Origin: Fidelibacterota bacterium
Lineage (GTDB): Bacteria; Fidelibacterota; Marinisomatia; SCGC-AAA003-L08; TS1B11
Direction: 5' to 3'
Assembly (NCBI GenBank): GCA_020354025.1
Contig: CP070638.1
Span: forward strand, 2,840,578-2,904,577
Length of the DNA stretch: 64,000 bases
The notes under the pieces were generated by a model. It saw only the letters and a program-made list of their open reading frames with translations. It did not search any database and was not told the origin of the DNA. Made by a program: the position numbers and the translations under genes. Shown here one piece after another: positions 7,874-15,761 of this stretch. How positions within the stretch are numbered: the stretch's first letter is position 1; each line of letters opens with the position of its first letter.

Positions 7874-8932
7874 ATGCATCATGCCACCTTCGAAGAAATA
7901 TTATCCCAGCCTACGACGTGGGATAAAGTACTGGAGCAGGTATCCCGCGAGCGATCCACTTTTCAGAAGTACCTTGAAGAGCTGACTGATCAGGAAGTGA
8001 TCTTCATTGGCTGCGGTACCTCGTATTACCTCTCGCTGAGTGCCGCCAGCCTATATACCAGGATCACTGGAAAGCGAGCCCGCGCCTCTTCCGCCTCTGA
8101 AGTATTGTTTTATCCTGAAACAGTTTTTCCAGCATCCGGTACGGGCGGCTACGCACCCGTATTCATATCCAGATCAGGAGAAACAACGGAAGTTGTGAGG
8201 GCCGCCAAGGAGGTTCAAACCCGGCTGGGAGGCAATACCTATGGTGTCAGCTGCCGGCCCAACAGCAGTCTGATCCACATCTGTGATTACCCATTGCTAG
8301 TACCTGATGCTGACGAAAAGAGTGTGGTAATGACCCGATCATTCACCAGCATGCTCCTACTCATCCAGCTCATGACAGCCATTACCTCCAGCAACGCCAA
8401 GTTCGAATCGGAGCTGTCAAAGCTGCCTGACCTGGGGATTGCGATGATTGATAAGTATCGTGACTCTGTCAAGGACATTATAAATGACGGGCGGTATTCC
8501 AAATTTATCTATCTAGCCCAGGGGCCCTACTACGGGCTGGCGAGCGAGGCCATGCTCAAGATCAAGGAAATGTCACTCTCCTCTTCTGAAGTCTATTACA
8601 GCCTGGAGTTCCGACACGGACCAATGGCTACGGTTGATGAAGACATGCTCATAACTTTCTTCATCTCCGAACACGTCAGAGAGGAAGAGGTGGCCCTTCT
8701 GAGAGAGATGAAAAAGCTAGGAGCCAGTACGTTGGCACTGTGTGAGGCGGCTGATGCCAGCATCAGAAAGGTAAGCGATCATGTCATCGAACTAGCTTCC
8801 GATATCTCCGACGATGCCCGAATGGTACTCTATATGCCGGTAGTCCAGCTTTTAGGGTATTACAATGCCGTAGCCAAAGGTTTGGATCCCGACCATCCGA
8901 ACAATTTGGTGCAGGTTGTTACCTTGCGATGA
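7874..8932 (+). CDS. Double-SIS-domain sugar-phosphate isomerase/deaminase, AgaS/GlmS-like
   Basis: This is a cytoplasmic protein of about 352 residues with two SIS domains. The first has FIGCGTSYYLS and SRSGETTEVV, the phosphosugar-binding loops. The second has the YGLASEAMLKIKEMS helix and the EFRHGP motif typical of the GlmS isomerase half and of AgaS, the galactosamine-6-phosphate deaminase/isomerase. No glutaminase domain is present, so it should act as a deaminating isomerase (AgaS- or FrlB-like) and not as a synthase. I chose the ATG at 7874, which has GAGG ten bases upstream. A TTG at 7850 would add eight residues but has poor ribosome-binding context. The gene sits between the DeoR regulator and PfkB kinase. 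The likely product is tagatose-6-phosphate or another ketose phosphate. Confidence 0.87.
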   Translation: MHHATFEEILSQPTTWDKVLEQVSRERSTFQKYLEELTDQEVIFIGCGTSYYLSLSAASLYTRITGKRARASSASEVLFYPETVFPASGTGGYAPVFISRSGETTEVVRAAKEVQTRLGGNTYGVSCRPNSSLIHICDYPLLVPDADEKSVVMTRSFTSMLLLIQLMTAITSSNAKFESELSKLPDLGIAMIDKYRDSVKDIINDGRYSKFIYLAQGPYYGLASEAMLKIKEMSLSSSEVYYSLEFRHGPMATVDEDMLITFFISEHVREEEVALLREMKKLGASTLALCEAADASIRKVSDHVIELASDISDDARMVLYMPVVQLLGYYNAVAKGLDPDHPNNLVQVVTLR

Positions 8933-8965
8933 TAATTCTCCAATCCAGATGAGGAGGTGCTGGGC

Positions 8966-9913
8966 TTGGCTGAATTTGATGCGGTGGTCGTTGGCGAATT
9001 GAATGTAGACCTGATCCTACAAGATGTTTCTTCATTTCCCGAAATGGGAACGGAGAAAATCGCCAAAGACATGGCTTTAACCATGGGCAGCGCCTCGGCT
9101 ATCCTGGCTTCTAATCTAGCCCATCTGGGGGCAAAGGTTGGCTTTATAGGAAAACTAGGCCAGGACCCCTTCGGGGAGATTATTCTGGACACCCTCAAGG
9201 ACCACGGTGTGGACTGCGGTGGCATCCAGCGCGATGAGACTGCCCGCACAGGGGTAACCGTTTCCATGACCTTCCCCAGCAACTATGCAATGGTTACCTA
9301 TATGGGGGCCATGGAGAGTTTTTCATTGCATGATATCGACTTCAGCTACCTCAGTAAGGGTAGGCACCTGCACCTTTCTTCCTTCTATCTCCAACCTGGG
9401 TTGCGTCCGGGTTGTGCTGAATTGTTCAGACAGGCGAAGGAGGCACACCTGACTACCTCTTTCGATCCCGGCTGGGACCCTCAGGAGGAGTGGAAAGCAG
9501 ACATTCAGGAGGTTCTGAAGCTGGTCGATGTTTTCCTGCCCAATGAGCAGGAAGCGCTCAATATATCCAGTTCCCGCACGGTGAGAGAGGCGTTGGACCA
9601 GATGGACCGTACCTGCCAGGTTGTGATTATCAAGCAAGGAGAGCAGGGAGCTATCGGCCGGATCAATGGTGAGACAATTAAAATCCGGGCGTTTGAAGTG
9701 GAATCCGTTGATACAACCGGCGCCGGCGACAGTTTCAATGCTGGTTTCCTGTTTGAGTGGCTGCGGGACTCGGAAATTCGACAGTGCTTAAAGGCCGGAA
9801 ACGCTTGCGGTGCACTGGCCACGACGAAGATGGGCGGCTCTACGGCCTCACCATCCAAGAAAGAGCTAGATGAGTTCCTAGCCTCCAAAACCGATGAGAT
9901 ATTCGTTCACTGA
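8966..9913 (+). CDS. PfkB family carbohydrate kinase
   Basis: This is a ribokinase-fold sugar kinase of about 315 residues. The N-terminal part has GELNVDL and the MGSASAILASNLAHLG segment of PfkB signature 1. The C-terminal DTTGAGDSFNAGF motif carries the catalytic base, Asp255 by this start. The substrate cannot be read from the sequence. In the cassette it could phosphorylate tagatose, galactosamine or N-acetylgalactosamine, fructose, or tagatose-6-phosphate. A perfect GAGGAGG at 8951-8957 stands eight bases before TTG at 8966, which is why I choose that codon. A GTG at 8957 overlaps the ribosome-binding site. The gene lies between the SIS gene and the GatZ-family gene, all in one orientation. 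Confidence 0.88.
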   Translation: MAEFDAVVVGELNVDLILQDVSSFPEMGTEKIAKDMALTMGSASAILASNLAHLGAKVGFIGKLGQDPFGEIILDTLKDHGVDCGGIQRDETARTGVTVSMTFPSNYAMVTYMGAMESFSLHDIDFSYLSKGRHLHLSSFYLQPGLRPGCAELFRQAKEAHLTTSFDPGWDPQEEWKADIQEVLKLVDVFLPNEQEALNISSSRTVREALDQMDRTCQVVIIKQGEQGAIGRINGETIKIRAFEVESVDTTGAGDSFNAGFLFEWLRDSEIRQCLKAGNACGALATTKMGGSTASPSKKELDEFLASKTDEIFVH

Positions 9914-9946
9914 TCGCCCGACCAGTGCCAGCCCCCCTAATAATAT

Positions 9947-11254
9947 ATGGATCTATTTCCCTTACAGATTGTAGCTGCTCATAAACAAGGTCGCAGTGTC
10001 GGAATGTATTCCGTCTGTTCCGCCAACCGCTATGCGATAGAGGCCGCCTTGCTGCAAGCAAAAGCTGACGGAACCTGCGCCTTGATCGAGGCCACCTCGA
10101 ACCAGGTGAATCAGTATGGCGGCTACACCGGGAAAACACCCGCGCAGTTTGTCACTTATGTCCGGGATATAGCGGCCGCATTCGACCTTTCATCTAACAG
10201 GTTACTGTTGGGAGGAGATCACCTGGGACCCAATCCCTGGCGACAGCAGAAGGCTGAAGTTGCGATGACCAAAGCCCGGGACCTGATCCGGGCTTGTGTG
10301 TCAGCCGGATTCACCAAAATTCATCTGGACTGCAGTATGCATCTGGGTGATGATCCCGGTAGCGCCTCTACCCCACCGGACCCAGCCATTATGGCAAAGA
10401 GGGCCGCCGATCTATGCCGGGTGGCCGAAGAGGCCTACGCCGAACAACCGAAGGATTCCCTACCACTGCTCTATGTGATAGGCACCGACGTACCCGCACC
10501 TGGAGGTACCCGGAGAGAGCCGGACGCTCTCTCGGTCACCTCTGTCGAAGAAGCAAGACAGACTATAGAGTTGAGCAAACAGACTTTCCTGAAGGAAGGC
10601 CTGGAATCCGCCTGGGAACGAGTCATAGGACTAGTAGTGCAGCCTGGCGTTGAGTTCAGCAACACGACCGTGACGAACTATGACCGGGAAAGAGCAAAAG
10701 ACCTATCGCACTTTATTGAGAGCGACCAGCAGCTGGTCTACGAGGCCCACTCCACCGATTATCAAACCACCACGGCCCTGCGGCAGATGGTAGAAGACCA
10801 TTTCGCAATTTTGAAAGTGGGGCCCTGGCTTACCTTCACCCTCCGGGAAGCCGTCTTTGCATTGGCTGCCATGGAGATTGAATGGCTTGCGGGGAAAAAA
10901 GGGATTGTCTTATCCAACATTCGGGCAGTGCTGGATGAGGTCATGGTGGCCCATCGCGAGCACTGGCATATGTACTACCAGGGCGATGAAACCCAGTTGC
11001 AGTATGCCCGCAGGTACAGCTACAGTGACCGTTTACGCTACTACTGGCCGCGGCGGGAGGTAACTGAAGCACTGGACAGGCTAGTGCACAACCTAATGGA
11101 GCACCCGGCCCCCCCGGCCCTTTTGAGTCAGCTGATGCCGATCCAGTATCGAATGGTACGGGCGGGTGAGTTGGTGAATAGCCCGGTGGAGCTGATTAGA
11201 CACAAGATCATGGAAGTCACCGGAGCTTATGCCCGCGCCTGCCAACCCGACTGA
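9947..11254 (+). CDS. GatZ/KbaZ family protein (PF08013), possible tagatose-6-phosphate 4-epimerase
   Basis: This is a 435-residue TIM-barrel protein, the normal length for the GatZ/KbaZ family. Visible family segments are GMYSVCSANRYAIEAAL near residue 22, IEATSNQVNQYGGYTG near 48, LLLGGDHLGPNPW near 86 and KIHLDCSMHLGDDP near 124. In enterics GatZ and KbaZ are called the non-catalytic subunit of tagatose-1,6-bisphosphate aldolase. A PF08013 protein of Agrobacterium was shown instead to epimerise tagatose-6-phosphate to fructose-6-phosphate. No GatY/KbaY partner is encoded in this window, so the epimerase role is the better fit beside an AgaS-like protein and a PfkB kinase. Which reaction this protein catalyses is inferred. 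Confidence 0.9.
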   Translation: MDLFPLQIVAAHKQGRSVGMYSVCSANRYAIEAALLQAKADGTCALIEATSNQVNQYGGYTGKTPAQFVTYVRDIAAAFDLSSNRLLLGGDHLGPNPWRQQKAEVAMTKARDLIRACVSAGFTKIHLDCSMHLGDDPGSASTPPDPAIMAKRAADLCRVAEEAYAEQPKDSLPLLYVIGTDVPAPGGTRREPDALSVTSVEEARQTIELSKQTFLKEGLESAWERVIGLVVQPGVEFSNTTVTNYDRERAKDLSHFIESDQQLVYEAHSTDYQTTTALRQMVEDHFAILKVGPWLTFTLREAVFALAAMEIEWLAGKKGIVLSNIRAVLDEVMVAHREHWHMYYQGDETQLQYARRYSYSDRLRYYWPRREVTEALDRLVHNLMEHPAPPALLSQLMPIQYRMVRAGELVNSPVELIRHKIMEVTGAYARACQPD

Positions 11255-11319
11255 GGTAGTACGTCAGGTATGCCTGGTAGAACATCAAGTACAAACACTT
11301 AAGTAGAAGCGAGACACCG

Positions 11320-12180
11320 TTGAAGATAAAACCCTGGCTCTTGTTCGCAATAATCACCACCCTTTTCTGGGGTGTATGGGGTGCCCTCATCGAGATTCCT
11401 GAGAAGGCAGGTTTTCCTGCCACACTCGGGTATTCCGTCTGGGCCTTAACCATGATCCCGTGTTCCCTGGTGGCACTGAAGCTCATCAACTGGAAGCTGG
11501 AATATGATAAGCGCTCAATTTTTCTGGGATCCATGGTGGGTTTCCTGGGTGCCGGGGGCCAACTGATTCTTTTCCAGGCACTGAGAACCGGCCCTGCCTA
11601 TCTCGTATTTCCCATTATCTCACTTTATCCGGTGGTTACGATAGTGCTGTCGGTTCTATTTCTAAATGAGCGTGCTGCCCGGCGCTCGTGGCTCGGGATC
11701 GTGCTGGCACTCTTCGCCATCATCCTGCTCTCATACCAGCCCCCTGAGAATTCAGCAGGGCGGGGATTGTTATGGCTATTCCTGGCGTTTTTCGTATTCT
11801 TTTTCTGGGGTATCCAGGCCTATGTCATGAAGTTCTCCCACGAGAGCATGAAAGCAGAAAGTATTTTCTTCTATATGATGGCCACGGCCGTGGTGCTTAT
11901 ACCAGTGGCTTTGCTCATGACCGATTTTACACAAGATATCAATTGGGGTTTCAGGGGACCCTACCTGGCCGCAATGATTCAGGTTCTCAATGCCGTAGGT
12001 GCACTCATGTTCGTCTACGCAGTACGGTTTGGTAAGGCCATTATCGTTGTGCCTATGACAGCGCTGGCCCCGGTGATAACTATAATCCTTTCACTAATAA
12101 TCTATGCGGTGATCCCCCATCCTATCACCCTCGCCGGTATGGTCTTCGCGGTGGCGGCCATCTACCTAATGGCTGAATAG
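11320..12180 (+). CDS. EamA/DMT superfamily transporter
   Basis: This 286-residue inner-membrane protein has about ten hydrophobic helices in two EamA-type halves. The first half contains LFWGVWGALIEIPEKAGFP and a YPVVTIVLSVLFLNER segment, and the second half repeats the pattern (VVPMTALAPVITIILSLI). DMT carriers of this kind export or import small metabolites. The gene is the last of the DeoR cassette and starts with TTG at 11320, 65 bases after the GatZ-family gene. It may carry the sugar, an amino sugar or an overflow product of the pathway. The substrate is unknown. A hairpin-like GGCCG/CGGCC lies about 35 bases past the stop without a T-run. Confidence 0.85.
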   Translation: MKIKPWLLFAIITTLFWGVWGALIEIPEKAGFPATLGYSVWALTMIPCSLVALKLINWKLEYDKRSIFLGSMVGFLGAGGQLILFQALRTGPAYLVFPIISLYPVVTIVLSVLFLNERAARRSWLGIVLALFAIILLSYQPPENSAGRGLLWLFLAFFVFFFWGIQAYVMKFSHESMKAESIFFYMMATAVVLIPVALLMTDFTQDINWGFRGPYLAAMIQVLNAVGALMFVYAVRFGKAIIVVPMTALAPVITIILSLIIYAVIPHPITLAGMVFAVAAIYLMAE

Positions 12181-12618
12181 TCTCCCCGTAAAACAATAAA
12201 GTGTGATCAGACTTAGGCCGCTGACGGCCGAGCCAGTTAGTGCAAGACCGCTCCTCGGCTGTTAAGAAATCGTAAGGCTATAAGAAAGGCTCTGAAATCA
12301 TGTGCTGGGGACTTACTAGTCTTGGGGGGGTGGTAATTGCTTCTATGAACTTCCTCGACGGAGCTGTTGTGATTCCCAAGTGTTGAAGTCGGCGCTTCCG
12401 GGGGAATAAAAAAAGAAAAAAAGTACTTGATAAGAGAACGTAAGCATATTACCTTCCTACTGCAAGGTTTAATAAGGTAATCGAAAGACATAGAAAGCAT
12501 TAAGTTCCGAATACGGCACTAAATAACGTCTGAAGATAGTTAGAATGATCATCTGGATTTATTCAAGGACATGGTTCTGGAATAGGAGTACAAATAGAAA
12601 GGAAAGAGGCTTGCTTGT
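12181..12618. other. Intergenic region upstream of the TonB receptor
   Basis: These 438 bases have no supported gene. A minus-strand frame of 87 codons at 12237-12500 lacks any recognisable motif and I do not accept it. A short GGCCG-ctga-CGGCC stem-loop lies at 12216-12229. The stretch from 12400 on is AT-rich and ends with GGAAAG before the receptor ATG. It should carry the receptor promoter, but no clear boxes or operator were found. Confidence 0.45.
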
Positions 12619-15600
12619 ATGAATATTCATCTTAGAAAGCTATTCTCTCATACCCTGGTTCCAGTGTTATTCCTTGTTTCTGCGAGTATTCTCTTTGCTG
12701 ACTCCAGCGGGAAAATATCTGGCAGAGTGTACGATGCCGAGACTAATGAACCATTGCCGGGAGCGAACGTCGTCATCGAGGGCACGACAATGGGTGCCGC
12801 CGCGGATATAGACGGCAACTACTTCATCCTTAATGTTCGGCCGGGGGAATATACGGTCACGGCGTCTGTTATCGGTTATGTAAATGTTAGAGCTACCGAA
12901 GTAGCAGTTCAGATGGGACTGACCACTCCGCTGGACTTCCCTCTTGATCCCTCAATAATTGAGGGTGAAGAAGTAGTGGTCGTTGCCGAACGGCCAATTA
13001 TTCAGACTGATATCGGGAACAGCAGAACCATTCTGGATGGCTCCGAATTGACGGCGCTACCGGTAGTCAGTTTCAAAGACATCCTGGATAAGCAAATGGG
13101 CATTCAAGAGATGGATGCGCGGGGACTTTTCATGCGTGGTGAACGTCAGGATGGGATCAGCATGGTGGTCGATGGAATGGAGACCCGGGACAATGTGGAT
13201 GATCTGGTCTATACGCGCTTCAATCCTGATGAAATGGAACAGGTTGAAATCAGTGCTGGTGGCTACGATGCTTCCTCAGGGAATGCCACTGCGGGGGTGA
13301 TCAATCTGGTAACCAAGGAAGGCGGGAACAGACTGACCGGCACCTTCGACTACCGCTTGTCCCAACCAGGCCGCAAGCATTTCGGCCCCCCGCTCAAGGA
13401 TTACTGGGACGAGCATATCCTGGAAGCCTGGTCCAACGATTCGATCCCGTACAAGTGGACGCGACCAGGTCCAGACGGCAATCCGGTTACTGTCGATACG
13501 GTTGTGAATACCTGGTCAAAAAAGGCTCATACTGTAAGCCAGGGCAGTCCCTATTACGATCACCCGGGCCTGATGCAGGAAGTATACAGGCATTTTATGC
13601 GAGATGAAGCGACGGAATATGGCCAGAATTCGGACATGGTCCTGAGTGCCACTTTAGGTGGCCCGGTACTGAAAAACACCACCTTCTTCTCTTCGTTCCG
13701 GAGAGAGAAAAACTATTATCTATATCCCGGGCCCCTGGATCATTACTCAGACCAAAACGGTATGATCAAAATAACAACTAAGCCCACAAAGTCCATCAAG
13801 ATGTCGCTAACCGCCCGCTACACAGAATCGACCGGACTGAACCGCTACGATTATTACCGCGGGGAGTCCCAGAGAGGTGACCTGGGAGCTACTGATCCGG
13901 ATTATCAGACGGAAAAAAGATATATGTTCGAGGGCGTGGAGCAGGTGGCCTGGTCGGGGTATGGCGCCTGGCCCTATACGGCGAATATCGGGCAGTGTAC
14001 CCGATACCGGAACCAGTATGGATTCACTCTTTCTCATCAACTAAGTCCGCGGACATTCTACGAGTTGAAAATATTAAGGAATCTCGTGGAAACTGAGGGA
14101 AGTCAGACCGCCCTCCGGGATACCACCCTGGAGGTAACGCTGACCGATCCCAACGATCCTACCGCAACCGTAACGCTCAAGGGTCCCCTGGCGGAGGCGC
14201 CGCTGGGATTCTGGGAGACTACGGTGGCTAACATCCTGGAATGGCCCATGGGTGGCAGTTACGGATACGAGGAGAACAACTCCGCTAAAGACTTGACGAT
14301 CAGGGCGAATATTACCAGCCAGGTGAACGACCACAACCAGCTCAATTTCGGTATCGAATACGTGTCCTACGAGATTAAAAAGGAAGAGTACCGAAATACG
14401 CTCGATAGAATGGGTAAATGGCTCTGGGACGTGAAACCCAGGAATGCTGCCGTATGGTTGATCGACAATCTTACGTTTGAGGGCGCGGTAATCAACGCCA
14501 GTGTCCGTGCCAATATCAGGATTCCGGATGAATGGCATAATTGGAAAAGTAATCCCTATCATCCCGTCTGGGCATGGACCGGCACGGTACCTGGTGACAG
14601 CGCAGGTATCGAGGACTGGTACCAGCCCCCGCTAAAAGTGGCCGTCGCACCGCGACTCAGCATTTCCCATCCCATCGGTGAAACCGCCAAAATATTCTTC
14701 AATTGGGGACACTACTATCAGGAGCAGCCGTTTGAGCGTCAGTATCTGTATTACCGGAGAGACGCACTATATCAACAACAGTACGGTGATCCGGAGCTGC
14801 CCTTCAAGAAGGCCATACAATACGAAATCGGCTACGAGCATAACATCGCCAATGTCGTTCGCGTCGCCCTCTCCGGTTTCTATAAGGATGTTAAGAACCT
14901 ACTGGTGGATCGCATCGGGTTCCGTGAAATCGGTTACACTGCCGAATACGCTAATCTGTATACTTATGGTCCCAATCGCTACATGACCAGCCAGGGTCTT
15001 GAGGCCCGGCTGGAGAAGAGGCAGGGGCGATATATGACCGCGTGGTTCAACTACAGCCTGCAGATCTACAGTCGCGGCATATATGGCTTCACGACATTCT
15101 ACGAGGATTCCACCAGATCGCCAGCTGAATTTGATTATGTTGAGGAGAATGTCGAACGCCCATCGGAGTCGCGCTTCAATCTGGGGATCGATTTTCATAC
15201 ACCCGCCGGATTCGGTCCCGGTCTGCTGGGCTTTCATCCGGCCGGGGATATTGATCTGAACTTTCTCCTGTGGTGGAGGCAGCAGCCGACCGACAGCTAC
15301 AATCCCAGCCAGGCCGAACCACCTTATGAGCCGCGTAACAATGTACGCTGGAAACCACACTGGGCTATCAACATGACCTTTAAGAAGCGCTTCGACTTCG
15401 GTCGATACGTGGTACCCGTATTTTACGTAGAGGTATACAACCTGTTGAATACCAAGAACATGTGGCGAGGTGCCTTCAATGAAAAGGATGCGGCTTTCCT
15501 GGCATACATCGAGGCCCTGGAGGAAGAAGGGGGCCAGTTGGGTGAAAACGAAGACCTGGCCAGGGAAGCCATCGGTAACAATCCGGCCATTCTGTTGCCG

Positions 15601-15675
15601 TTCAACGGGAGCCCGTGGTTCCTGTATTTAAATCCTCGTCAGATCTGGGCCGGGATCAGATTTGAATTCAGATGA
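12619..15675 (+). CDS. TonB-dependent outer-membrane receptor with N-terminal carboxypeptidase-like domain
   Basis: This 1018-residue protein has a signal peptide ending after Ala27. Residues about 31-115 form a CarboxypepD_reg-like domain (GKISGRVYDAETNEPLPGAN and GNYFILNVRPGEY). A plug domain follows at about 130-240, with the MRGERQDG and VDGMETRD segments, and then a long outer-membrane beta-barrel. The layout is SusC-like, but no SusD-like lipoprotein gene follows. The next genes are a T9SS-type cargo protein and a PorV-like protein instead. It probably imports oligosaccharides or another large ligand with energy from TonB-ExbBD, which is not in the window. The ATG has GGAAAGAGG about ten bases upstream. 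The substrate is inferred from the surrounding enzymes. Confidence 0.92.
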   Translation: MNIHLRKLFSHTLVPVLFLVSASILFADSSGKISGRVYDAETNEPLPGANVVIEGTTMGAAADIDGNYFILNVRPGEYTVTASVIGYVNVRATEVAVQMGLTTPLDFPLDPSIIEGEEVVVVAERPIIQTDIGNSRTILDGSELTALPVVSFKDILDKQMGIQEMDARGLFMRGERQDGISMVVDGMETRDNVDDLVYTRFNPDEMEQVEISAGGYDASSGNATAGVINLVTKEGGNRLTGTFDYRLSQPGRKHFGPPLKDYWDEHILEAWSNDSIPYKWTRPGPDGNPVTVDTVVNTWSKKAHTVSQGSPYYDHPGLMQEVYRHFMRDEATEYGQNSDMVLSATLGGPVLKNTTFFSSFRREKNYYLYPGPLDHYSDQNGMIKITTKPTKSIKMSLTARYTESTGLNRYDYYRGESQRGDLGATDPDYQTEKRYMFEGVEQVAWSGYGAWPYTANIGQCTRYRNQYGFTLSHQLSPRTFYELKILRNLVETEGSQTALRDTTLEVTLTDPNDPTATVTLKGPLAEAPLGFWETTVANILEWPMGGSYGYEENNSAKDLTIRANITSQVNDHNQLNFGIEYVSYEIKKEEYRNTLDRMGKWLWDVKPRNAAVWLIDNLTFEGAVINASVRANIRIPDEWHNWKSNPYHPVWAWTGTVPGDSAGIEDWYQPPLKVAVAPRLSISHPIGETAKIFFNWGHYYQEQPFERQYLYYRRDALYQQQYGDPELPFKKAIQYEIGYEHNIANVVRVALSGFYKDVKNLLVDRIGFREIGYTAEYANLYTYGPNRYMTSQGLEARLEKRQGRYMTAWFNYSLQIYSRGIYGFTTFYEDSTRSPAEFDYVEENVERPSESRFNLGIDFHTPAGFGPGLLGFHPAGDIDLNFLLWWRQQPTDSYNPSQAEPPYEPRNNVRWKPHWAINMTFKKRFDFGRYVVPVFYVEVYNLLNTKNMWRGAFNEKDAAFLAYIEALEEEGGQLGENEDLAREAIGNNPAILLPFNGSPWFLYLNPRQIWAGIRFEFR

Positions 15676-15761
15676 TGAACCTGGTCTGTTATCAGCTAAA
15701 GGCAGGGAAACTGATCATTGTACGACTCATGTCGAAGTAACAATCGGGGGATCGGGTAAAA

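Noticed and set aside
9947-11254. Reading the GatZ-family protein as a simple non-catalytic aldolase subunit
   Set aside because: No GatY/KbaY gene is in the cassette, and PF08013 proteins with epimerase activity are known. The non-catalytic label is kept only as an alternative.
12237-12500. 87-codon minus-strand frame upstream of the TonB receptor
   Set aside because: No motif or convincing ribosome-binding site was seen, and its position is in the expected promoter region.
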